From: Pseudomonadota bacterium
Lineage (GTDB): Bacteria > Pseudomonadota > Alphaproteobacteria > Rhizobiales > Xanthobacteraceae
Length of the DNA: 19,144 nt
Direction of reading: 5' to 3'
Assembly: GCA_023423415.1 (NCBI GenBank)
Contig: JAFAFP010000201.1
Location: forward strand, 1-19,144
Of the stretch, positions 7,529-14,350 are shown piece by piece. Every line of letters starts with the position of its first letter. Position 1 is the first letter of the stretch. A program made the position numbers and the translations under genes. The notes under the pieces were generated by a model. It searched no databases. It was not told the DNA's origin and was given only the letters and a program-made list of their open reading frames with translations.

Positions 7529-8509
7529 ATGATGAAGCAAATTGCGGCCGCGCTGGCGGTCACCCTTCTGGCCGTTGCGCTACCGGCGCATGGACAGGAA
7601 TCCGGCAATGCCTATCCGACGCAGCGCGTCGATTTGCTTGTTGGTTATGGCGCCGGCACCGGCGTGGACAGTGTTGCCCGCTACTATGCCGATCGACTGC
7701 AGAAGAAGACCGGCCAGCCATTTCTGGTGGTCAACAAGGTTGGCGTTTACGGCAATCTCGCGGCCATGGATGTCGTGAAGGCAAAGCCCGATGGTTCGAC
7801 CATTCTGATCACGCCCAACCCGGTTCTCAGCGTGAACATGCATTTGCTCAACAAGATGCCGTTCGATCCGCTCAAGGATCTGACGCCGGTGACCACGATT
7901 TCGCGCTGGGGCATGGTGCTGCTCGTCAATCCGGCGAAGCTCGATGTCAAATCGGTCGATGAACTGGTCGATCTGTTACGCAAGAATCCCGGCAAGTACA
8001 GTTTCGCCAGCGGCAATTTCGCCGGTCGCGCGTCCGGTGAAATGCTGAAGCTGCGGACCGGCACCAATGCGGTGCACGTGCCCTATCGCGGTGTGCCGGC
8101 GGCCATCACCGACATGATGGGTGGTCAGGTCGATTTCATGTTCTCCGATGTTGTCGCTGGCCTGCCGCATGTGAAATCGGGAAAGCTGCGCGCTCTCGCG
8201 GTGACCACGCCGCAACGGCTTGCGACCGCGCCGGAAATCCCGACCATGAAGGAAGCGGGGATTGCGGATTTCGAGATTGTCTCGTGGTTTGCGGTGGCGC
8301 TACCGGCCAATGCATCGCGCGACCTGACGGCGCGCGTGGCGGCGCTGTTCAACGAGATCACCAATGATGCCGAAACGAAGGCCTTTTTCGAGCGCGTCGG
8401 AGGAGAGCCATTTCCTGGTACGCCGGACGGGCTGACGGCTTTCATCAAGACCGAAATCGCTCAATGGGGCGATCTGGTGAAAAAGGCCGGCATTGAAAAG
8501 CTGGATTGA
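7529..8509 (+). CDS. TctC/Bug-family periplasmic solute-binding protein
   Basis: The 326-residue protein starts with a signal peptide: MMKQ, a hydrophobic stretch, and likely cleavage near residue 22-23 (PAHGQ). It continues as a tripartite tricarboxylate transporter receptor (TctC, Bug family), with the typical VGYGAGTGVDSVAR region, a DGSTILITPNP region, a VPYRGVPAAITDMMGGQVD core and the late APEIPTMKEAG segment. These receptors capture small carboxylates or aromatic acids in the periplasm. GAGGAAG at 7516-7522 is a good ribosome site. It allows a start at 7529 or at the next ATG (7532). No TctA or TctB membrane partner is in the window, so this is an orphan receptor, common in this group of bacteria. 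It follows the GST by 22 bases. The ligand is unknown. Confidence 0.92.
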   Translation: MMKQIAAALAVTLLAVALPAHGQESGNAYPTQRVDLLVGYGAGTGVDSVARYYADRLQKKTGQPFLVVNKVGVYGNLAAMDVVKAKPDGSTILITPNPVLSVNMHLLNKMPFDPLKDLTPVTTISRWGMVLLVNPAKLDVKSVDELVDLLRKNPGKYSFASGNFAGRASGEMLKLRTGTNAVHVPYRGVPAAITDMMGGQVDFMFSDVVAGLPHVKSGKLRALAVTTPQRLATAPEIPTMKEAGIADFEIVSWFAVALPANASRDLTARVAALFNEITNDAETKAFFERVGGEPFPGTPDGLTAFIKTEIAQWGDLVKKAGIEKLD

Positions 8510-8530
8510 CGGGGCCACGTTCATTGCCCG

Positions 8531-8563
8531 GAAAACGTTTTCGCTCCCCGCTAATGCGGGGAG
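8531..8563. repeat. paired palindromes between convergent genes
   Basis: GAAAACGTTTTC (8531-8542) is a perfect 12-bp palindrome. CTCCCCGC, TAAT, GCGGGGAG (8544-8563) is a perfect 8-bp stem with a 4-base loop and the same arms as the repeat at 75-92. They lie between the convergent ends of tctC and the minus-strand gene at 8595. Neither side has a T run, so termination is possible but not shown. Confidence 0.65.
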
Positions 8564-8594
8564 ATGAGAACTGGGCGGCGGATGCGAACGTGCT

Positions 8595-8837
8595 CTAATG
8601 CGACCGCCACGGAAGGGGCACGCTCAGATTCACCGGCTCTTCCGGTGCGATCGACGGGCTGTCCTCGCTCGGAACCAGCGCAGCCATTGCCTCGCTGACG
8701 TCCTTGTTTTCAAGAAGTTCGCTCAGGCGCCCGATGGTCCAGTCGGCGGACGCCCTGCACGTCGGATCGCGATAGCAATCCAGTTCGAGGCGGGCCAGAC
8801 GGATCGCCTCGATCAGCGTTATGAGGTGGTTTTTCAT
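8595..8837 (-). CDS. small conserved-looking hypothetical protein
   Basis: I do not recognise a function. The predicted protein has 80 residues from ATG 8837, or 81 from GTG 8840. It has an N-terminal amphipathic, helix-like half (LITLIEAIRLARLELD), a Cys-rich turn CYRDPTC, a second helix (RLSELLENK) and an acidic, proline-containing tail. There is no signal peptide or membrane segment. GAGGAG (8850-8845 on the minus strand) is an excellent ribosome site, 7 bases from ATG 8837 but only 4 from GTG 8840, so I prefer the ATG. It lies 100 bases downstream of the DUF4337-like gene on the same strand and may share its transcript. The good start signal supports a real gene. Confidence 0.7.
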   Translation of the reverse strand: MKNHLITLIEAIRLARLELDCYRDPTCRASADWTIGRLSELLENKDVSEAMAALVPSEDSPSIAPEEPVNLSVPLPWRSH

Positions 8838-8937
8838 CACGCAACTCCTCGCCGCGACAACGCGCGAACCGGTGTCCGGTTGCTGACGACAATTTGAATC
8901 TCAGTCGCGCGGTCGAGGGTTACGGTCGATGGCTGGC

Positions 8938-9576
8938 TCAGAACAAATGCACGGCATGAGGCGCGAACAGCCCGATCATCATGAAGCCGGCGCCTACGAT
9001 GGCCAGAACGCCGGAAAGGTAAGTCAGCAACAGCATTCCGGTGATGACGGTCGCCGATGCCAGCACAATCGCGATCTGGAACGCCGCGGAGGCCACCTCG
9101 AAATGGTGATATCTGGCCAGGGCGTCGTCGCGCTTCTTTTGTTCCTCAAGAGCGCGTTTCGCAAGTTCAACGGTTCCTTCGCCTTTGCCGTCGGCCGCTT
9201 CCGGCTCGGACCGATACCGCGCCGCTGTCTTGCTCCATTCATCGAGCTGCTTTTGCATCGCCGTCTTGCGCGGACCATCGACGGCATCTGCCAGTTCGAC
9301 TTTCATCGCTTCGCCGGCAACGATGGTGTTGGTGCGGCGGATGTTTTTGGCCTGAAAGAAGTTCCACAGATTCGACGCCTCAATCTGGTAGTTCAAGGCG
9401 GATGTCTGCGCGCTCTTGCCAAGGGTTTCGGAAAAGGCGAGGCACAGCGCGATCACGGCAATCAGAAGCGCGATCTTTTTGTTTTGTGACAGCGTTTTGT
9501 CTTCGCCGTGGTGTCCGTCCTGGTGTTTGATTTCGTGTTCGACTTCATGCTGAACCGCGTGAACGCCGTGACTCAT
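8938..9576 (-). CDS. DUF4337-like membrane protein
   Basis: The predicted protein has 212 residues. It starts with a His-rich, charged N-terminus (seven His in the first 22 residues), then a first membrane helix (about 34-53), a segment SALNYQIEASNLWNFFQAK (about 59-77) that I associate with the DUF4337 family, a charged coiled-coil-like middle rich in Glu, Lys and Arg, and two closely spaced C-terminal membrane helices (about 160-180 and 186-206). The function of this family is not established. I prefer the ATG at 9576 over the frame's earlier start at 9633 because GGGAG (9589-9585) lies 9 bases upstream and MSHGVH begins a coherent protein. It probably belongs to the minus-strand group running from xerC. 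Confidence 0.8.
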   Translation of the reverse strand: MSHGVHAVQHEVEHEIKHQDGHHGEDKTLSQNKKIALLIAVIALCLAFSETLGKSAQTSALNYQIEASNLWNFFQAKNIRRTNTIVAGEAMKVELADAVDGPRKTAMQKQLDEWSKTAARYRSEPEAADGKGEGTVELAKRALEEQKKRDDALARYHHFEVASAAFQIAIVLASATVITGMLLLTYLSGVLAIVGAGFMMIGLFAPHAVHLF

Positions 9577-9701
9577 TGTTAAGGCTCCCAGATCGATGCG
9601 CGGGACGATGCCGCTTGAGATGTCTCTGCGCAAGGGCCGCAGCGATCTGTCCGAAGCTCAATTTTCCGCGAATGACGGTTACGGCGCCGTTCGATTAATG
9701 C

Positions 9702-10157
9702 TCATTCACCGGAGCAGGTGGCGCGACCGCGGCGCGTTATTGTTTTTCCGTCCGAGCCGCCGCCTTCGGGCAGAACATAGACGGTGAGAAGGTAGTTGCC
9801 GCTGTAGTCGGTGTCGTCCTTGCCCTTGTTGCGATAAGCTTGAACGACGAGTTCGACGTAGCCATGCGCTTTGTCGCCCTCACGTTCGCGATAAAGACGC
9901 AGCTTGAGATCGCGGCCGAGATACCATTTTTGAGTGACGTGTTCGCTGAGATCGAGTTTGCGGAGATCTTCCGGTATTCCCGGCACGCGAACCTCAAGCG
10001 CGGCCCTGAGATTGCTGATCTGCTCGCCTATGCCGTGGCTGACCACGGCCGTCGCTTCAAAATTTGCGACTTTGTCATCGATGCTGCAGGAAAAGCTACC
10101 GCTGGCGAATGCGGCTTGTGTGCTGGTGAGCAGGGCGGCGGCAATTATCAGGCGCAT
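9702..10157 (-). CDS. exported hypothetical protein with two cysteines
   Basis: I do not recognise a family. The 151-residue product starts with a short signal peptide (MRLIIAAALL, cleavage likely after AFA at residue 18). The mature part contains Cys24 near its N-terminus and Cys148 near its C-terminus, which could form a disulfide in the periplasm. The middle alternates charged and hydrophobic residues (KLRLYRER, YVELVVQAY, YLLTVYVLP), as expected for a small beta-rich domain. CGGAGTG lies 6 bases before the ATG and is a good ribosome site. It begins 66 bases after the xerC stop on the same strand, so read-through from xerC is possible. Confidence 0.75.
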   Translation of the reverse strand: MRLIIAAALLTSTQAAFASGSFSCSIDDKVANFEATAVVSHGIGEQISNLRAALEVRVPGIPEDLRKLDLSEHVTQKWYLGRDLKLRLYREREGDKAHGYVELVVQAYRNKGKDDTDYSGNYLLTVYVLPEGGGSDGKTITRRGRATCSGE

Positions 10158-10222
10158 GCAATCACTCCGCGATTTGCAATAGCGCGATTGTATAGACGAT
10201 GACGGAGCGGATGAAGAAGTGG

Positions 10223-11284
10223 TTATGCGCGCGGATGCGCCGCCTTGTAGGCATCGAGCAGCCGTTCGGTATCGACCGCGGTGTAGATCTGCGTGGTCGA
10301 GAGCGAGGCATGGCCGAGCAATTCCTGGATCGAGCGCAGATCGCCACCGCGCGACAACAGGTGCGTCGCGAAGGAATGGCGCAATGCATGCGGTGTTGCC
10401 GTATCCGGCAGGCCGAGCGCGCCGCGCAGCCGCTCCATCGTCAGTTGGATAATGCGCGGCGATAGCGGGCCGCCCTTCGCACCGACAAAGAGTGGATCGT
10501 CGTCGGACAGGTCATAGGGGCAGAGCGAGATGTAGTCGGCCACCAGTGTCAGCACCTGCGGCAGCACCGGCACCATGCGGGTCTTGTTGCCCTTGCCGGT
10601 GACGATGATGGTGTCGAGAGCGCGTTCAGCAAAAGTGGATTCCGGTTTTGCGTTCGAACGCGCTCCACTCTTTTGACTAAGCGCGCTTTCCGGGCGGCGG
10701 ACCGGTTCCCACTCCGCCTGAAAGCGCGCGCCGGGCGCCGGCACATCCTTGCCCAACAATCCGAGCGCTTCGGATATGCGAAGGCCGGAGCCGTACAGCA
10801 GCGCCAGCACCGCCGCATCGCGCGCGAAGATCCACGGTTCGCGTTCTTCGCCGGCGCGTAGACCGATGTCGGAGACGCGCTTGGCCGATGGCACGGTCAA
10901 AGGCTTTGGCAGGGTCTTGGCGATCTTGGGTGGGCGCACGGCATTCAGCGCGCCGACCTTGCCCTTGCCGTCGCGCTCGAGGAAGCGCGCGAAGGATCGC
11001 GCCCCCGCCAGTTGCCGCATCAGCGTCCGTGCGCCGATTCCTTGCGATCGCCTCTGGGCCATGAATGCGCGGACGTCGCGCGGCGCCAGCGCAGCAAGAT
11101 CGGCCAGCGAGGGCCGGTCGCCGAGATGCTCGGTCATGAACAGAAGGAACTGGGTGACGTCGCGCCGGTAGGCCTCGACGGTCATGGGCGACATGCGCTT
11201 CTGGTCGCCGAGAAAAGCCAGCCATCGCAGAAACTCTGCAGAAATCTCGGCTGAGAAGGGCAGCTCTGTTTGATGTTCCGGCAT
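10223..11284 (-). CDS. xerC: tyrosine recombinase XerC
   Basis: XerC acts with XerD at the dif site to resolve chromosome dimers. The 353-residue protein has an N-terminal SAM-like core-binding domain (about 15-105) and a C-terminal catalytic domain with the full set of residues: Arg169 in GLRISE, Lys231 in GKGNKTR, His299 and Arg302 in HALRHSF, His325 in LLGHAS and the nucleophile Tyr334 in IYTAV. It is longer than the roughly 300 residues usual for XerC. Part of the excess is about 35 residues between Arg169 and Lys231, of which about residues 200-222 are encoded by a palindromic repeat element. Catalytic motifs on both sides are intact, so the enzyme may still work. priA is transcribed divergently, with a palindromic repeat between them. 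Confidence 0.95.
   Translation of the reverse strand: MPEHQTELPFSAEISAEFLRWLAFLGDQKRMSPMTVEAYRRDVTQFLLFMTEHLGDRPSLADLAALAPRDVRAFMAQRRSQGIGARTLMRQLAGARSFARFLERDGKGKVGALNAVRPPKIAKTLPKPLTVPSAKRVSDIGLRAGEEREPWIFARDAAVLALLYGSGLRISEALGLLGKDVPAPGARFQAEWEPVRRPESALSQKSGARSNAKPESTFAERALDTIIVTGKGNKTRMVPVLPQVLTLVADYISLCPYDLSDDDPLFVGAKGGPLSPRIIQLTMERLRGALGLPDTATPHALRHSFATHLLSRGGDLRSIQELLGHASLSTTQIYTAVDTERLLDAYKAAHPRA
10620..10686. repeat. palindromic element inserted in frame within xerC
   Basis: Nested inverted repeats fill this 67-bp stretch. GCGCG at the left end (10620-10624) pairs with GCGCGC (10681-10686), CAAAA (10630-10634) with TTTTG (10671-10675), and GTGGA (10635-10639) with TCCAC (10664-10668). 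CGTTCGAACG (10651-10660) is a perfect 10-bp palindrome near the centre. On the minus strand it reads in frame as part of XerC and gives residues such as GARSNAKPESTFAERA. It coincides with the extra loop relative to ordinary XerC. The architecture recalls the Rickettsia palindromic elements that insert into protein genes. Confidence 0.75.
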
Positions 11285-11299
11285 CAGCTATTATTTCTT

Positions 11300-11400
11300 G
11301 TCATTCCGGGACGATGCGCAGCATGAGACCCGGAATCCAGCCACGCCCGTATCTGAATTTGGTTTCCGGGTTCGCCGCTTTCGCGGCGCCCCGGAATGAC
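11300..11400. repeat. palindromic repeat between xerC and priA, 'gtcattccggg' family
   Basis: The 101-bp element starts with GTCATTCCGGG (11300-11310) and ends with CCCCGGAATGAC (11389-11400), near-perfect reverse complements. Each half contains its own TTCCGGG/CCCGGAA hairpin. A second copy, with the same ends and internal GGAATCCAG, occupies 15566-15670. It separates the divergent xerC and priA genes, so it lies in or next to their promoters. Confidence 0.85.
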
Positions 11401-11462
11401 AAGATGGGGCGTCTTCCTTCACCCTTCCTTAAGGGCCCGGAATCGGGTGAGTGTCGCGCCGG

Positions 11463-13631
11463 ATGGCGATGAAGATTGTCGATGTGGTGGTGCCGGTGGC
11501 GCTCGACCGGGCCTATTCCTACCGCGTTCCCGCGGGGATGACGCTTGAGCCGGGCGATGTCGTGGCGGTGCCGTTGGGGCCGAACGAATATGTCGGCGTG
11601 GTCTGGGGCGAGGGCGATCCGCGGCCGGGATTGCACAACAAACTCAAGGACGTAGACGCCAAACTCGACCTGCCGCCGTTGCGCGAAGAATTGCGCCAGT
11701 TCATCGACTGGGTCGCCGACTACACGCTGGGTGCGCGCGGCACGGTGCTGAACATGGCGCTGCGCATGGGCCACAATCTCGGCCCCGCGCGCGAGCGGGT
11801 CGGCGTGCGGCTCGCAGGACCCAAGCCGCAGCGGATGACGGCGGCGCGTGCCCGCGTTCTCAATGCCTTGGCCGACGGTATGGCGCGGACGAAAAGCGAA
11901 GCCGCGCAGGAGGCTGGCGTCTCCGTCGGCGTGATCGACGGGCTGGTCGACGAAGGCACGCTCGAAACGCTGGTGCTGCCACCGGAGCCGGTCGCGCAAG
12001 CGCCTGATCCGGATCACTTTTTGCCTGATCTGTCGGACAAACAAAACGCTGCGGCGCAGACGCTGAAAGACGCCTTGAACGGCGGCTTCTCGGCGATGCT
12101 GATCGACGGCGTCACCGGATCGGGCAAGACCGAAGTCTATTTCGAGGCGGTTGCCGACAATATCCGCAAGGGCCGGCAGACGCTGATCCTGATGCCGGAA
12201 ATCGCGCTGACCACGCAATTTCTCAATCGCTTCGAAGCGCGGTTCGGCGTGCGCCCGGCCGAATGGCATTCGCAGCTCGGCTCGCGCAAGCGTGCGCGCA
12301 CATGGTCGGCCATTTCTCAGAACGAAGCATCGGTGATTGTCGGCGCACGTTCTGCGTTGTTCTTGCCTTATGCTGATCTTGGTCTGATCATCGTCGATGA
12401 AGAGCACGATCCTGCCTACAAGCAGGAAGACGGCGTGCATTATCACGCGCGCGACATGGCGATCGTTCGCGCGCATCTCGGCAAAATTCCGGTGGTGCTG
12501 GCGTCGGCGACGCCATCGGTCGAAACCGAAGTCAATGCAAGGCGCAACCGCTACAAACGGCTGGCCTTGCCGGAGCGTTTTGGCGGTCAGCACCTGCCGC
12601 ATCTCGAAGCGATTGATCTGCGCACCGAAGGTCCGCCACGAAACAGATTCATTGCGCCAAGGCTCGTAGAAGCGGTGAAGCTCGCGCTGGAGAGGAAGGA
12701 GCAAGCGCTCTTATTCCTCAATCGTCGGGGCTATGCTCCGCTGACGCTCTGCCGCACCTGCGGTTATCGGCTGGCGTGTCAAAATTGTGATTCGTGGCTG
12801 GTCGATCATCGGTTCAGGCGCCGCCTCGTCTGTCACCATTGCGGCTTCTCGATGCCGCCGCCGGCGGTCTGCCCGCAATGCGATGCCAAGGAGTCGTTCG
12901 CGCCGATCGGACCCGGCGTCGAGCGATTGCAGGAAGAAGTCGCGAGCCTGTTTCCGCATGCGCGCACCATCGTGCTGTCGAGCGACCTTTTTGAATCGGT
13001 CGAGCGTCTGCGCGAGGAACTGGAAGGCGTCGCCGAAGGCCGCTTCGACATCATCATCGGCACGCAGCTTGTCGCAAAGGGCCATCACTTCCCGAAGCTC
13101 AATCTCGTCGGCGTCATCGATGCCGATCTTGGATTGGCGAATGGCGATCCGCGCGCGGCCGAGCGCACGTTCCAGCTTCTGCATCAGGTGGCCGGCCGCG
13201 CCGGGCGCGAAACAGGATACGGGCAGGGCTTCCTGCAGACGCATCAGCCCGAACATCCGGTGATGCGGGCGATCATTTCCGGCGACCGCGCCGCCTTCTA
13301 CGACACCGAGATCGCCTCGCGCGAAGCAACCGGCTATCCGCCATTCGGACGGTTGGCGGCGCTGGTCATTTCAGGTGGCGATCGGCACGAGACCGAGAGC
13401 TTTGCGCGCAAGCTCGCGGCGGCTTCACCGCTCGATGAAAGCGTGCGCGTGCTGGGGCCTGCCGAAGCGCCGCTCGCCGTGGTGCGCGGGCGCTATCGTT
13501 TTCGCCTGCTCATCAAGTCGCCGCGCAATTACGATCTCTCGCATTTCATGCGCGGCTGGCTGGCGAATGCGCCGAAGACACGCGGTAGTTTGAAGCTGGA
13601 AGTCGATATCGATCCGCAGAGTTTTTTTTAG
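11463..13631 (+). CDS. priA: primosomal protein N' (replication restart helicase PriA)
   Basis: PriA is a superfamily 2 3'-5' DNA helicase that recognises stalled forks and reloads the replisome. From the chosen start the protein has 722 residues, typical for the family. An N-terminal DNA-binding region (about 1-190) precedes the helicase, with Walker A GVTGSGKT (216-223) and DEEH (312-315). Eight cysteines in four CxxC pairs (430/433, 439/442, 457/460, 470/473) form the two-zinc insertion. Later helicase motifs include GTQLVAKGHHFP and QVAGRAGR. The frame opens at GTG 11451. I prefer ATG 11463, with GGTGAG 11 bases upstream, though ATG 11469 (MKIVDVVVPV) is also possible. The glycosylase-like gene follows after 13 bases. 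Confidence 0.96.
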   Translation: MAMKIVDVVVPVALDRAYSYRVPAGMTLEPGDVVAVPLGPNEYVGVVWGEGDPRPGLHNKLKDVDAKLDLPPLREELRQFIDWVADYTLGARGTVLNMALRMGHNLGPARERVGVRLAGPKPQRMTAARARVLNALADGMARTKSEAAQEAGVSVGVIDGLVDEGTLETLVLPPEPVAQAPDPDHFLPDLSDKQNAAAQTLKDALNGGFSAMLIDGVTGSGKTEVYFEAVADNIRKGRQTLILMPEIALTTQFLNRFEARFGVRPAEWHSQLGSRKRARTWSAISQNEASVIVGARSALFLPYADLGLIIVDEEHDPAYKQEDGVHYHARDMAIVRAHLGKIPVVLASATPSVETEVNARRNRYKRLALPERFGGQHLPHLEAIDLRTEGPPRNRFIAPRLVEAVKLALERKEQALLFLNRRGYAPLTLCRTCGYRLACQNCDSWLVDHRFRRRLVCHHCGFSMPPPAVCPQCDAKESFAPIGPGVERLQEEVASLFPHARTIVLSSDLFESVERLREELEGVAEGRFDIIIGTQLVAKGHHFPKLNLVGVIDADLGLANGDPRAAERTFQLLHQVAGRAGRETGYGQGFLQTHQPEHPVMRAIISGDRAAFYDTEIASREATGYPPFGRLAALVISGGDRHETESFARKLAAASPLDESVRVLGPAEAPLAVVRGRYRFRLLIKSPRNYDLSHFMRGWLANAPKTRGSLKLEVDIDPQSFF

Positions 13632-13644
13632 AGAAAGATGGAAG

Positions 13645-14319
13645 ATGAATGATGAGCAGCCTTTCTTAAACAGTTTGGAATTGCTGCGACCTGATTTTTT
13701 CGACGGCAACGCCGAGGCGATCGCAAAAAGGCTGATTGGGGTCTTTCTGATTGTAGATCATGGTATTGGCTTTCCCGCTGGGGGAAAAATCATTGAAACA
13801 GAGGCTTACGATGAAGATGATCCAGCGTCGCACTGTTATCGCGGCTTTAATTATGAGCCTCAACACAAGAGCAGGCCGATGCTACTTCGGGGAGGAAATG
13901 CCTATGTTTATGCAGAGTGCTGCTTAAACTTCGTTTGCGGCGAAAAAGGATTTGGAAGCGCAGTCTTACTTCGAAGCTTGGTGCCGATCTGGGGCAAAGA
14001 AGCAATGCGTATTCGGCAAGTGCCCTACGATCTCGAAGCCGCGAACGACGATAGGCGGCTTTGTTCTGGTCCGCAGCGGCTGGGGGCGGCGCTGGGCGTA
14101 ACTTACAAGCACAACGAGGCGTCGCTTTTTGCGGCGCCATTTCGGCTATATGAGCGTCTCACTGAACCGCGCATTGCGATTAGGCCACGCGTCAGAGTTA
14201 AAAAATTTATCGAAGGTAACCGCAGCGCGCTACCCGAAGAATTGAAAGAGAAAGCTGTAAAGCGATTGTTGCGTTTTGTTGACGAGGCGGAAGGCGAGTA
14301 TGTCAGCGACGTGTTTTAG
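13645..14319 (+). CDS. 3-methyladenine-DNA-glycosylase-like protein (AAG/MPG family), divergent
   Basis: The 224-residue protein has the fold signature of the AAG/MPG base-excision glycosylases, which remove alkylated purines. AKRLIGVFLI, then IIETEAY with the presumed catalytic Glu53 and Tyr55, His63 in DPASH, Asn95, Arg110 in AVLLRSL and LCSGPQRLGAALG are recognisable. Against the usual family sequence about four residues are missing between AYVY (86-89) and LN (94-95), where the DNA-intercalating tyrosine normally lies. Composition also differs from its neighbours: in 13681-13860, 87 of 180 bases are G or C (48%), while a 60-base sample of priA gives 65%, and TTA leucine codons are used. 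It starts 13 bases after priA, with AGAGAAAG as a likely ribosome site. Recent transfer and altered or lost activity are both possible. Confidence 0.82.
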   Translation: MNDEQPFLNSLELLRPDFFDGNAEAIAKRLIGVFLIVDHGIGFPAGGKIIETEAYDEDDPASHCYRGFNYEPQHKSRPMLLRGGNAYVYAECCLNFVCGEKGFGSAVLLRSLVPIWGKEAMRIRQVPYDLEAANDDRRLCSGPQRLGAALGVTYKHNEASLFAAPFRLYERLTEPRIAIRPRVRVKKFIEGNRSALPEELKEKAVKRLLRFVDEAEGEYVSDVF

Positions 14320-14350
14320 TTGAAATCCGAATCCGCCGGAGGATACATCT

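Noticed and set aside
6763..7608. 281-codon open frame antisense to the GST gene
   Set aside because: It covers the GST and the start of tctC. Both plus-strand products have clear family features.
8531..8563. bidirectional intrinsic terminator between tctC and the 8595 gene
   Set aside because: The stem is good but neither side has a T run, so it was left as a repeat.
11301..12704. 467-codon open frame antisense to priA
   Set aside because: It starts inside the priA helicase region and ends in a palindromic repeat. priA is unmistakable on the plus strand.
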